Source of the DNA: Axinella damicornis
Lineage: Eukaryota > Porifera > Demospongiae > Axinellida > Axinellidae
Length of the DNA stretch: 64,000 bases
Assembly: GCA_963931865.1 (NCBI GenBank)
Contig: OZ007511.1
Location: forward strand, 10,925,396 to 10,989,395
Direction: 5' to 3'
Part shown: piece after piece, positions 1 through 12,045 of the stretch
How positions within the stretch are numbered: the first letter of the stretch is position 1
How the letters are laid out: each line of letters begins with the position of its first letter
The notes under the pieces: generated by a model
The model's input: the letters and a program-made list of their open reading frames with translations, nothing else
Database searches by the model: none
Told to the model about the DNA's origin: nothing
Program-made: the position numbers and the translations under genes

Positions 1-562
1 GACACATGGCTGGTGAAGTGTGTTCGTCACAGTGCTGCAGTGACCGACTCCGTAACACCATTCTTTGAATCAGATGTGTAGGGAAGTCCTTGACTGTAGA
101 CAGACGCACAGTTTTGCTTACAGGCCTCTTGCAGGATAGTGAACAAGTTCTGCCTAACAGAACTAATTCCTGGGTACATGCTGTCGGCTCAGTGGTTGCT
201 AGTGGGTCCTAGTGTCAGTGCAACCGAGAAAGGATGGACCTGGGAATGAGGCTACCTCCACCGCAGAGGTGTGGGTAGAGACCCATGCCACTCCACTGTG
301 TGTCACTCTCACACCGGAGGGGTGCAACACTTGTGGGCCTGGCCTTAGCTGTGGCTATTTCACACTGGTTTGAGAAAGGTGTGCACCAGGCCGTGGGACT
401 CGGCGGCATGCTTCTTCATGTAATCATACATTGAGTACTAACTACAGATCTGTCACGAGGCAGAGACGATTGGCCATGATTCCCAGTTGGTGTGAACTTA
501 CTCAAGTTCTTCTGAGAACGTCGCTGTCAGATTGAACTAATCTCTGTGTTATCCTCTGCCAG

Positions 563-1288
563 GACTATGACCATGCTGAGGCAGAAGCCCGTCATCTCAT
601 CCACGAAGCAGACGTCAACAAGGTATGGGCATTTACTCCGCTGTGGTGTAGCTGTGACCTGTCTCAGAATCAGCATAAACTATGAATATGCATATGCACA
701 GAGAATGCCTTGCACATGCGAGTATATTTAGTAGGTATGGTTGGTCGGCCACAACTAGTTGTTGCAACATGGCAATGTGGCACATTGAAGGAGTTCACTG
801 AAGTAGTGCACGCTTCCCCAAGTGCTAAAACTCATGGTGTGGTTAGCTCACTGTCTCCTACGAGAAGAGTAAGAGCTGGAGCTGTTGACAGCACCGCACT
901 GGCTCTGCCAACTCGTCCAACCCATTTGCAGTGACGATCGCTAGAACACGAGTTGACAGGGATGTGCTGTCACATGTATGTTAGCATTAACCGGTGATTG
1001 CATTCCTGACTATTGTCACATATATATTATATACAAACCCTAGCCAAGATTGTGGCCTAAACAGACAGATTAGTTGCCTCACGCTAAGGCGCTCAGCAAT
1101 GAACGTTGCAACCTTTGAAGTTTCATTTTCACACACAAATGAGCCGAAGTTGATTGTTCTTATGCCTGTGTCCACTTTCCCAGGACGGCCAGCTCACCAA
1201 AGAAGAGGTCCTCCAGCACCAAGACCTCTTCGTGGGCAGTCAGGCCACAGACTTTGGGGAGTACCTTGTGCGCCATGATGAGTTTTGA
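563..1288 (+). CDS. Reticulocalbin/calumenin-like CREC protein, last two exons (segmental copy A, 5' part outside window)
   Basis: Two exons with clean AG/GT borders are visible: 563–622 ([20 protein letters not shown]) and 1184–1288. The second begins [10 protein letters not shown] and ends in HDEF before TGA. CREC proteins are EF-hand calcium-binding proteins of the secretory-pathway lumen, and a C-terminal HDEF is a known calumenin-type ER retention signal. The DxN–DGxLTxEE stretch split by the intron is the last EF-hand loop, and the following [13 protein letters not shown] is the conserved C-terminal block. Earlier exons would lie left of position 1. The same two exons recur almost unchanged at 39,530–40,236, so this is one of two segmental copies. 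Both exons are open here, but whether the whole copy is functional cannot be judged from this window. Confidence 0.85.
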
Positions 1289-1400
1289 TCGCTAGCTGCT
1301 GCTGACCTAGGTGTTCATATTCAGGACTGCTGATGATCATGTCTCATTATACAGTGTAGTTTGTGTTTGATACGCCATGAACATTTTGATAATCTACCAA

Positions 1401-1660
1401 CAAGGGGTGGTCACGCCAATAAGCACCGTACTTAGAGCTGTGAGCATTGATTGTGACCCTGTATATGGCAGATGTAGGTGTGGCTTACCGTCTTATTCCA
1501 TATACTACCAAAAAGTCATGCAGTCACGGTGGATTTTTGCGATGGTCACAGGGTCACCGGCAGTTTAGCAGCGCTGTCACAGGCAGTTTTTGGACGGTCA
1601 CAGGTTGTGACCCCGGTCGCAGCTCTAAGTATGGCGCGTATTGAAGTGACCACCCATTGG
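1401..1660. mobile_element. MITE with CAAGGGGTGGTCAC-type inverted ends
   Basis: The left end CAAGGGGTGGTCAC mirrors the right end (reverse complement CCAATGGGTGGTCAC). The inverted similarity continues inward through the GTACTTAGAGCTG region for about 40 bp. No coding potential is seen. The duplicate segment near 40,335–40,365 lacks this block and is otherwise collinear, so it represents an empty site. The ends and the internal CGCAGCTCT motif resemble the element at 30,655–30,923 and the fragment at 14,148, suggesting one superfamily. Confidence 0.75.
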
Positions 1661-1807
1661 AGAAATCCTTAATTAGAAGAGAAAAACGGGTTACACCTAA
1701 TCAGATTATGGAAGACCATATGCCTGCAAATCCCATCGTTTGTTGGTAAAGAGGTTATTGTTATTTGATGTTCTCATCAGTTCATGATCACACACATGAT
1801 CTTTTAG

Positions 1808-1885
1808 TCCCCAGGCCAGCCCAGCACCCTAGCTTGTGTCCCCAGGCCAGCCCAGCACCCCAGCTTGTGTTCCCAGGCCTACCCT
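1808..1885. repeat. Short tandem repeat, about 31-bp unit
   Basis: About two and a half copies of a unit containing CCCCAGGCCAGCCCAGCACC followed by AGCTTGTGT. A single degenerate unit is found at the equivalent place in the duplicate segment (about 40,490). Confidence 0.7.
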
Positions 1886-2189
1886 ATTCCAGTTTGCATT
1901 GACAATAATGCTTCCGTGCACTATTGTCAATGAACAATGGGGGTATCGAGGCGCTAGCTCTCTGGGGAGAGCCAGAGATCAAGGCTGTCTCAGGTTATGA
2001 ATTACTGACAGCTTTTGGGCTTATTAGTACCCTTGGATTACTCAGACACATTTGGCTGAACAGCTATTACATCATGTTCTGCACTGTGCACTCCAGTATA
2101 CTTCCTTCAGTGACCCTCTGATAGTATCCTACACAAACAGAGGGCTTTCCTACACAAACTTCCGTTTTACTACTGGAATGCCCAGTAAT

Positions 2190-3100
2190 TACCCTGCTCT
2201 GCCTAGCCCCACTCTGCCTCTGCCTAGACTTAATTTACCCAGCTATCTTGGCTAATAGCCCTAACCTACTCTACCTAGCCCCCAACCTATAGACCTACCC
2301 TGGCTAACCCTAACCTACTGTACCTAGCCCCCAACCTATAGACCTACCCTGACCTACTCTACCTAGCCCCCAACCTATAGACCTACCCTGGCTAACCCTA
2401 ACCTATTCTACCTGGCACCGACTAGTTGAGGCTTCTCGAGTATAGGCCATACTGCAACAACATTCAGCGTGAATACTCTTATAAGCACAGATATATATAA
2501 CAAACGCCCATCACTTCGGGTGTGGTACTTGCCATTATCATGCGAATGAAAGTAGCTATCAAAGTTTCCCACCATGAGAATCCTATATTTGCGTTCGGTC
2601 GGAATCGGTTTGCAGGATACCTTGGCAAGGCACTGAGAAATGGTAGGATCAAAGACACATGCATGCACATGGATACAAACCTCCCAAAGATGGCAGGTTC
2701 GTCTGAAACTGCCCGCACGTTAGCTGCATAATTAGGATCACCTCGACTCGAGTGATTAATGTACCGCTGCTGGAGTTCCTCCACACAGGAGCGCACGCCA
2801 GGGATTTCAAATTAAAGCAGAGCTATAGCTACCATATTCAGAGAGACAGCTACTCTGCTCAATATCGTTTGCTTTACCTGTACACATAATATAGCTGCAC
2901 ATTCTCCGCCCAAGTCTTTAATGTGGGTGAGAGGTCATCACCGTAATTTTGTCACTGGACTGAACTACTACCAAGCTGGGTACAATCACTGGAGTGGACT
3001 AGACTACTGGACTGGACTTGTGCAAACCGCCATAAAAAGTATAGGACATCAATACTATAAAATTAATTATCGGGACATTTTGATGTCTGGCATGCAGAAA
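2190..3100. other. Block inverted relative to its segmental duplicate (41,026–41,824)
   Basis: Flanking DNA on both sides is collinear with the duplicate, but this block matches it only as reverse complement. One example is GAGTATAGGCCATACTGCAA here against its complement near 41,620–41,645. No gene is recognisable inside, and the short ORFs present do not resemble known proteins. Confidence 0.75.
2255..2412. repeat. Tandem repeat of CCTAACCTACTCTACCTAGC-type units
   Basis: Three to four irregular units combine CTACCTAGCCCCCAACC, TATAGACCTACCCTGG and CTAACCCTAACCTA, with a period of about 46–64 bp. A shorter, complementary version sits at 41,665–41,820 inside the inverted block of the duplicate segment. 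Confidence 0.8.
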
Positions 3101-3608
3101 ACGGTACAATTGATGTCAACAATGATGACGTTATAAGATAGTCACAAGAAACTCTGTATGTACATAGTAATTAAAAAGTTAGAAGGAACACTGCAAAATG
3201 TACACACAGTATCTATGGTTACGGCGACAGTTATATACAGCAGGTGATGGAGAATAACTTCCTCTAAATTCTGAGCTGGATACAGGAAAAACCTGCAGGG
3301 TAAAGGTTTTTGCCCACTTAATTCCTATGTGTGCAGTTCCATTCCCCCTCCATATTTGCATACTGCAAGGGACAGAAGACTGCATGGAGGTTGTGAAGGC
3401 TTGGGCATAATGATTATGAGGCTGTTAGCTCTATAATCTTGCTGGGACAAAATTCAATCTTACTGCATTTTGGATATGCAGCCTGATGATGCTTGTTTCT
3501 CTGCTATGGTAACAGTGAACCTGACACTCACAATGGGAAGGCATTCCAGGTATGGTAGTGAATACAGTGTAGCCAATGAATCTTCTGGTTTGATGGTAGT
3601 CATAGTAA

Positions 3609-6600
3609 TCAGAGGTTGTTGACCACCTGTTGGACATGCAGAGGGAGATACCAGTGGATGATGCAGGTCGTGAATATTATCGAACATCCAATTACAAATG
3701 TGCAGATGCACAGTCATAACACCACAACCATAGGATGAAGTATTGCCCAATACAGGGGAGGGTATGAAGACTAAGAAAGAAACCATTCATCTAACGGATG
3801 CTCTTAGTACACAACCAGTCACACAATACAAAATTGTAATTGGGTTTAGCTCTACAAGGAGTAACTACTATACCCTAATTAGTATTAAGCTGTACGTTGC
3901 ACATCCAGCTTCAAAATAAGAATAAGACAATGCCACGCACTTCAACAGGAGTACAGTACCCATTACAGACTTGCAGCATACCACTCACCCAGGCTCATAC
4001 CACAATGCTCAAGCTGTCATGATACCAATTGATTCCTGTTCAGCACAACTCCATGATCAGTTGTACAGGGATAATTAAGTCAGCTGCAACCATGCAATGT
4101 GGTTAGAAATAGCAACACCACACACCTGAACAAGGGGACGTTCACTGGGTGCTTTTTTTCTCCATACCAGCGGATGTTCCTCCTGCCTCACTGCTGCCAG
4201 CATTATCCACCATTGATATCTGCATGTAAAACACATCATCACAAAAGCAATCAAAATGTGTACCTTCCACTAGTTTCAACCAGTAACTCACTGGATTTCT
4301 GCCACAGAAGATGCTGTACTTGTCCAGAGTGGTGTGAAGGCTCTGGTATGTTGGATTAGGGGCATATTTCTTCCATGTCAGTAAGAGGCGAAAGCACCTC
4401 ATGGCGGGGTTGTCCCTCTCTGTAGGAAACTGCTCACAATAGCTGTAGAACTCACGACAGTTAGGAATACTGAACATTCGAAATGCTTCCTGAATAGGAA
4501 TTCGCTCCATCAACTTGGTGTGGAGGTTAGAAGCGAGATCATTTAGCAGGCTATCATCAACTTCTTGATTTGCTAAGTCTTTGGCAAACAATCGATCAAT
4601 ATATTTCCCTGGTATAACATGGTAGGGTTCAAAGTGGAGAGCTTTCTCTAGCTTTAGTTTCTTTCTACCAGTGGTGTCAAGAATGAATGGCTTGCATTCT
4701 CGGACAGCCTTGACAACTTGATCAGCCACGCTGTACAGTGTGAGCTGACTTGAACTAGGGAGAGGGTAAGTGGACAAGTTTGATGGATCAATCAGCAGCT
4801 CAGTGGTAGAAATCCTAGGACAAAGGTCTTGTTTTGCTTCCAGGACCTTCGAGATCAGTGAGGAACGAAGTCGAACACATGCCATCTCCTCTCCTTCAGG
4901 ACACAACATCAGTAGCAGCACCACACGGTTCTGTTCTGATACTTCTACAATCGTTTCAACACCATCCTGATCCAACCACTGAATTCCATTCTTCCAAACG
5001 GCACACCTTCTTCTCAGCACAGGTGAGGCTCTGTCCTGCTGGGAGGTGTCCAGGACCAGAGCAAAGGAGAAGGCCAGACGAAGAAGCAACACCTGTAGAA
5101 ACCGTGGGGTCAGGTACTGCCCTTCTTTGGAGCACTGCAGACACCAGCCACACCGGTACTCGCCAAGACCACTGCTCTGCCAGACGTCTGTGGGATGCTC
5201 CACTCGAACTAGAGCTGGGAAGAAGTAGTAGCTCTCTGAGGATTCATCACCTGTGGCAATGGCTGTATCACTATCCCTGGAGGGGTCATTGTCAGCTATC
5301 AGTGAGAGGGTGAAGGAGTCTTTTATCTTGTGACAAAACTCAAACAGAGTCAGAACACTCAAGATCATGTCAGTGCTGTATTTCCCAGCATATACAATTT
5401 CAACTTTCGACTTCGGCACAACTCCAGTGCTGGTGGCTATGTCATGATGCTGCTTGAAATTGTCAGGAGCAAAAATGGTGCCATTGATCTCAGAGAGTAG
5501 AGCTTGTTTGTCAATGATCACCCACCCTGCAACAAACTCTCTCTTGTTGGGTAGGTAGAGCAGGTGTCCACCATCACTCAGGCTGCCCAGTAATGGAGAC
5601 AGTAGGCTTGGTTCAGTTGGCAGAAGAGCATCATTGGCTGCTGTAATGTGGGTACAAAGTTCCCCAACACTGCAGGCAACTTGTGTGTGGAGCTTAGTGC
5701 CAATGAAAGCATGTAACAAGTGAGGGTAGATAATTTCTTTTTGCTCCGAATCTTTTGCTTCTCTCAGTGCTGTACAGCTGAATTCAATCATGTCACAAAT
5801 CTTACCTAACCCACTAGAAGCCAGTTTGCGACAATCTAGAGCTGCAAATCCTACAAAAGACAGGGAAGAACTAGAGGAGATGCAAGCTTCCTTGATGTTC
5901 AACCACTTTTGGTCAACAACCTCCCCAGCTTCTCTCACCTTGTCTGCCCAGCTGCCTATGACTATCAGGTGGGCTGTGGCCTTCACTCTACTGCAGCAGT
6001 TCTCAGTGAATGAGATCCAGTACTGCAGTGTCCGAATCACCTCAGCCTCACTCTCACTGAGTTTGACTACTACTATGAAGATGGCAGCCGAAGAAGACAT
6101 CAGATTCCCTACCAGTGCATCGTGACTCGAGTAGTACTCAAACTGGCCTGCTAGGTCATAAACAGTAATAGTTCCTAAACGTCTGCTTTGAATGGTGACT
6201 ATACTGATACCAGCAGTCATCATCTCCACACCAGACGCATTTCTAAGCTGACCAGCAAATGCTCCAAACCGACTGGTGACCTTGTTCTCAATGACCTTCA
6301 CCAGGGTACTCTTACCAGCAGCTGGATTGCCAAAGACAAAGATCTTAGTGGCAGTTGGTATGGTATCATTACTTAAGCCAGTGAATTTAGCTAGCAATTT
6401 TGCTATTGTATAGTTCCTGGAACATTGCAATGGTGTTTCATTGTTAGCATTTCCAAACCATGGATCTGCTCTCCCAGAGGCTAACAGAATTCGCACTACA
6501 TCTGTCCTGTTAAACTTGCAAGCCACATGCAGTGGACTATTACCATCCTTATCCTGGCTGGCTGTACTGCAGCCCCATTCACTAACAAGGTACATCACAA

Positions 6601-8992
6601 TGTCCGCATGACCCTTACGACAAGCCTCATGCAGTAGAGTATCGCCATGCCCGTCCCTACTCTCTGGATCACAGTGGTACTGCTCCACCAACTTCCTGGT
6701 CACATCCAGCCAGCCATGGTGGCAGGAGTAGTCTAGCAGAATTCTACTATGTTTCTTACAAGCAGTGCTACAATCTTGTGCAGTAAGGAGGATTTCAACA
6801 ACAGGGAGCCGTTTAGTCTTGCAAGCCTCCAGCAGTGGAGTATCACCATCCTTATTCTGACAGGCTGTACTGCACCCCCGTTCACTAACAAGGTACCTCA
6901 CAATGTCCGCATGACCCTTACGACAAGCCTCATGCAGTAGAATATCGCCATGCCCGTCCCTACTCTCTGGATCACAGTGGTACTGCTCCACCAACTTCCT
7001 GGTCACATCCAGCCAGCCATGGCGGCAGGAGTAGTCTAGCAGAATTCTACTATGTTTCTTACAAGCAGTGCTACAATCTTGTGCAGTAAGGAGGATTTCA
7101 ACAACAGGGAGCCGTTTAGTCTTGCAAGCCTCAAGCAGTGGAGTATCACCATCCTTATTCTGACAGGCTGTACTGCACCCCCGTTCACTAACAAGGTACC
7201 TCACAATGTCCGCATGACCCTCACAACAAGCCCCATACAGTGGAGTATCATAATACCCGTCCCCGTCCCTACTCTCTGGATCACAGTGGTACTGTTCCAC
7301 CAACCTCCTGGTCACATCCAGCCAGCCATTGTGGCAGGAGTATTGTAGCAGAATTCCACTATGTTTGTTACAAGCAGTGCTACAATCTTGTGCAGTAATC
7401 AGGATTTCAACAACAGCTAGCCATCCAATCCTACAAGCCTCAAGCAGTGGAGTATCGCCAACCTTATTCTGACAGGCTGTACTGCAGCCCCGTTCAGCTA
7501 CAAGGTACCTCACAATGTCCACATGATCTTTACGACAAGCCTCATGCAGTAGAGTATCGCCATGCTCGTCCCTACTCTCTGGATCACAGCGATACTGCTC
7601 CACCAACCTCCTGGTCACATCCAGCCAGCCATGGTAGCAGGAGTAGTGTAGCAGAATTCTACTATGTTTGTTACAAGCAGTGCTACAATCTTGTGCAGTA
7701 AGGAGGATTTCAACAATAGTTAGCCGTCCAGTCTTACAAGCCTCAAGCAGTGGAGTATTACCCTTGTTGTTCTGACAAGTTGTATTGCACCCCTGCTCAC
7801 TAACAAGGTACCTCACAACGTTTGCATGACCCTTACGACAAGCCTCATGCAGTAGAGTATCGCCATGCCCGTCCGTACTTTCTGGATCACAGTGGTACTG
7901 CTCCACCAACCTCCTGGTCACATCCAGCCAGCCATGGCGGTAGGAGTAGTATAGCAGAATTCCACCATGTTTGTTACAAGCAGTGCTACAATCTTGTGCA
8001 GTAAGGAGGATTTCAGCAACAGCTAGCCTTCCAGTCTTACAAGCCTCAAGCAGTGGAGTATCACCATCCTTATTCTGACAGGCTGTACTGCACCCCCGTT
8101 CACTAACAAGGTACCTCACAATGTCCACATGATCTTTACGACAAGCCTCATGCAGTAGAGTATCGCCACGCCCGTCCCTCCTTTCTGGATCACAGTGGTA
8201 CTGTTCCACCAACCTCCTGGTCACATCCAGCCAGCCATGGTGGCAGGAGTAGTCTAGCAGAATTCTACTATGTTTGTTACAAGCAGTGCTACAATCTTGT
8301 GCAGTAATCAGGATTTCAACAACAGCTAGCCGTCCAGTCCTACAAGCCTCAAGCAGTGGAGTATCACCAAACAGATACTTGTTTTGACAGGTTGTACTGC
8401 ACCCCAGTTCACTAACGAGGTACCTCACAATGTCCACATGATCTTTACGACAAGCCTCATGCAGTAGAGTATCGCCATACTGGCCCCTACTCTCTGGATC
8501 ACAGTGGTACTGTTCCACCAACTTCCTGGTCACATCCAACCAGCCATGGTGGCAGGAGTAGTGTAACAGAATTCTACTATGTTTGTTACAAGCAGTGCTA
8601 CAATCTTCTGCAGTAAGGAGGATTTCAGCAACAGCTAGCACTCCAGTCTTACAAGCCTCAAGCAGTGGAGTATCACCCTCGTTGTTCTGACAGGCTGTAC
8701 TGCAGCCCCGTTCACCAACAAGGTACCTCACAATGTCCACATGACCCCTATCACAAGCATAGTGCAGTGCAGCATCACCATCCTCATCCCTACTCTCTGG
8801 ATCACAGTGGTACTGCTCCACCAACCTCCTGGTCACGTCCAGCCAGCCATGGCGGCAGGAGTAGTGTAGCAGAGTTCTCTCGGACCACCGGTCACTTCTA
8901 ACGTGTTCTGGATTCTTGACTCGAGGCAGCAGCCTCTCGACTTCAACTAAATCTCCCAGCTCACAAGCACGTATTACCTCGTTAGCAGACAT
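3609..8992 (-). CDS. Ankyrin-repeat Roc–COR GTPase with death-like C-terminus (copy A, 8 ankyrin units)
   Basis: The main exon 8992→4292 is exactly 1567 codons and starts MSANEVIRACELGD. A GTGAGT donor follows, with an acceptor before a five-codon last exon at 3626→3609 (VVNNL, stop), giving about 1572 residues. Residues ~40–870 are ankyrin repeats in eight supra-units of about 101 residues (three repeats each), each opening HGWLDVT. The Roc GTPase follows: P-loop GNPAAGKST near 888, VYDLAGQ near 945, and GSWADK near 1010 in place of the usual G4 motif. A COR-like region spans ~1085–1440, and a death-like helical segment ends in CGRNP. The order matches DAPK1 without its kinase and is close to MFHAS1; in those proteins Roc binds guanine nucleotide and COR dimerises. 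A role in cytosolic sensing or cell-death signalling is inferred. Without splicing, the frame would run on to 4142. Confidence 0.88.
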
Positions 8993-9182
8993 TGACTACA
9001 GTAATGGGATACTTAATTCTTCATCAGAACCCAACATTGCCTTCCGCATTCCATGCACAGTGAGTGGGTGGGGCTCAATTTAATTACTTGTCACGTAAGG
9101 ATTATAACTAGTGCAGTCCACTCATGGCCTGAGTTTTAAAGCAGCATTTCTGAGTTTAGGGCCACGCAGCTCGAGAAAAAAA
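8993..9182. other. 5' flank of ankyrin–Roc copy A
   Basis: No TATA box or other clear promoter is recognised. A stretch around 9045–9170 (TGGGCGGGGCTCAA-like, then GAGTTTTAAAGCAG) is shared with the flank of copy B at 46,385–46,520 and in part with copy M at 25,745–25,850. It is therefore the conserved upstream DNA of this gene family. Confidence 0.5.
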
Positions 9183-10925
9183 ATTTGGCACAGTGGGCAG
9201 TGTTCCTATTACACTCCTGGTAGGGGGAAAATTGTGCCGCGTAATGTAATTAATTAATTACACTCCTGGTATAGGAAAAATTGTGCCGCGTAAATAAATA
9301 ATTAATTACACTCCTGGTATAGGAAAAATTGTGCCGCGTAATCTAAATAATCTAAATAATAAACGTTTGACTACTTCCGAATGGCCTACAAAGATTCTGA
9401 CTACACTGTCGTGATCGCTATGATGCAGTGACACAAAATCAAAATAATTGTGCTGTAACTCACCTTGGTGGCAGAGATACAAGCGCTTTTGTCATACCGT
9501 CGGCCGCGAGTCGATCGCTGTCTTCGACGTTGGTTGCCAGTACAGTCTTATGAAGGCCCCACAAAGATTCTGACCACACAGCCGTGATAGCTATCGTTGA
9601 CTGACGCTTACATGCTGAAACTCACCGTGCTGGCGAAGTTGTTAGCACTGTAATAAGCTCTTGTCTTACTTTTGGACGCCATTGCTGACTCGACATATCG
9701 CATATCGATCGACGGTAACGACTGAGCAAGGTCCTCACGTGACATGTGCGTTAATTGGAATGAGCTGCAATACCGTACGGTTGCGCGTCCAGCGAGTTGC
9801 AACCGTTTCCAACGCGGCTACCAGGAGTGCGGTTGCCCCTCGTTAATGAATGTAAATAATAAACGTTTGACTACTTCGGAATGGCCTACAAAGATTCTGA
9901 CTACACCGTCGTGATCGCTATGATGCAGTGACACAACCACAAAATAATTGTGCTGAAACTCACCTTGGTGGCGGAGATACAAGCGCTTTTGTCGTGCCGT
10001 CGGCCACCATTGCTCGATCGCTCTCTTCGACGTTGGTTGCCAGTACAGTCTTACGAAGCCCCCACAAGATTCTGGCCACACGGCCGTGATCACTGTCGTT
10101 CACTGACGCTTATATGCCGAAACTCACCGTGTTGGCTAAGTTGTGAGTGCTGTAATAATGTCTTGTCTTCCTTTTGGTCGTCATTGCTCGCGATCGACTG
10201 AGCGTGGTTGCCACGTGGCATGTGCGTTAATTGGAGCGAATTGCGATACCGTTCGCGCTACGGCGAGTGGTTGAAACGCGGCTACATGTACTATTCGGTA
10301 TCTCTAAGTCATTTCCGTATATATATATAGCTATCATGGTACTCATGTGATAATTGGAACGAACTGCCACGCTTAGCCTGTGCTACCGTTTAACCGCGGC
10401 TACCAGGAGTGCGGTTGCCCCTCGTAATCTAAATAATCTAAATAATTAATAAACGTTTGACTATTTCCGAATGGCCTACAAAGATTCTGACTACACCGTC
10501 GTGATCGCTATGATGCAGTGACACAAAATCAAAATAATTGTGCTGAAACTCACCTTGGTGGTGGAGATATGAGCGCTTTTGTCATACCGTCGGCCGCCAT
10601 TGCTCGATCACTCTCTTCGATGTTGGTTGCCAGTACAGTCTTATGAAGGCCCCACAAAGATTCTGACCACACAGCCGTGATCGCTATCGTTTACTGACGT
10701 TTACATGCCAAAACTCACCGTGCTGGCAAAGTTGTTAGCACTGTAATAAGCTCTTGTCTTACTTTTGGACGCCATTGCTGACTCGACATATCGATCGACG
10801 ACTGAGCATGGTCCTCACGTGACATGTGCGTTAATTGGAATGAGCTGCAATACCGAACGGTTGCGCGTCCAGCGAGTTGCAACGGTTGCAACGCGGCTAC
10901 CAGGAGTGCGGTTGCCCCTCGTAAC
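9183..10925. repeat. Array of promoter/first-exon-like repeat units (array 1)
   Basis: The array opens with three short copies of TTACACTCCTGGTA…TTGTGCCGCGTAA (9205–9345). About three long units of 0.5–0.6 kb follow (9355–9845, 9845–10425, 10435–10925), each ending CTACCAGGAGTGCGGTTGCC CCTCGTAA. Each unit is an internal dimer around CACAAAGATTCTGAC. On the minus strand each half contains an ATG, 15–20 codons (MAADGTTKALVSPPP-like or MATKRKTRHYYSTHN-like) and then GTGAGTTT. CACGTG and CCAATTAACGC motifs lie just upstream of one ATG. No downstream exons were found. Confidence 0.75.
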
Positions 10926-11744
10926 TACTAAAATATAACTATCTGAACAGCATTACACTTTACAGTAACTGGATAAGACTAGACTGTTCGAATATCATCT
11001 CTGACATATCACGGTATTATGTTGTACACAATACAATGTCAGTACAATGACCCTGCATACTTCTAGGTGATCAAATTTAATTAGCTGTGCAGAGTGAAGA
11101 ATTTTCACACATGAATTTTTTCCCAGTCCGGAAGCCCTACATGTACATTGTAGGACTTTAATAGTCTCATGGGAATGGTGAAACTGAACGTCTCACTATA
11201 TAGCTACACGTTTTGCAGTCATTGGTGGTTAAAGTCTTAAAGACTTTGCAGTTGACACAACAGACATGCTGCTAGAAACCCATCGCTATACAGCTGAGGC
11301 TCAAAATGGGCCCAGGTGAGATTAGACTTCTCCTTAAGTTCCTAACGAGAAGTGAAACACTAGTGGTCATTTGAGTCTCACACAGTTAGCTATAGTGCAT
11401 GTCATGATATACAGTCTACCTAGTACGCCACTAACTGTAAATGGCTCTCCGTTAGAAAAAGTTGAGTCTTACAAGACTACCTAGGTGTCTGGCTTCTTCA
11501 CTGAGCTATATAGTCTATATATGGTAAAATTGGGGGATGCCAACACTTCAACATTACAACTTCGCATGCATTCGAATTCTTCATGCATGAAGTACACGGG
11601 TGTATACAGTTACAAGATGCGAGCATGCTTTCATAATCTGTATTCCAATTCATACAGATTATGATAAATTGTAGCTTAACTTCCTTGGCTAGTAGACGGC
11701 GCTATTTAAAATTGTGTGTTTAGCATCAGATAACTCATGGCATG
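10926..11744. other. No recognisable feature
   Basis: AT-rich DNA without a credible reading frame. A short inverted pair, AATTCATACAGATTATGA with TCATAATCTGTATTCC at about 11,629–11,665, is the only structure noted. Confidence 0.5.
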
Positions 11745-12012
11745 CAGGGTTCTATCTAGGATTTTGAGTTTGAGGGAGAAGGTCTTGAGAATGACGGTGG
11801 ACGGGGGACTGCGGCCGTAGACTGCAATTTGTAGGGGGGTCTGGGGGCATGCACCCCAGAAAAATTTTGGGATTTTGAGCCTTCTGAGGCACTCTGAGAC
11901 AATTTAAGGTCATAGTATGGAAATGCTATGCAGTGTAACATGAGACGGTACAAAGCACACAGGTGTAGCTACATGCTGCAGTTTGAATTATTTGTCAGAA
12001 ATTATATTTTTT

Positions 12013-12045
<33 letters not shown>

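Noticed and set aside
6749..8901. Plus-strand frames such as those near 7052–7348 and 8665–8901 that repeat across the ankyrin region
   Set aside because: They are antisense shadows of the repetitive minus-strand ankyrin coding sequence; their similarity to each other comes from the repeat unit.
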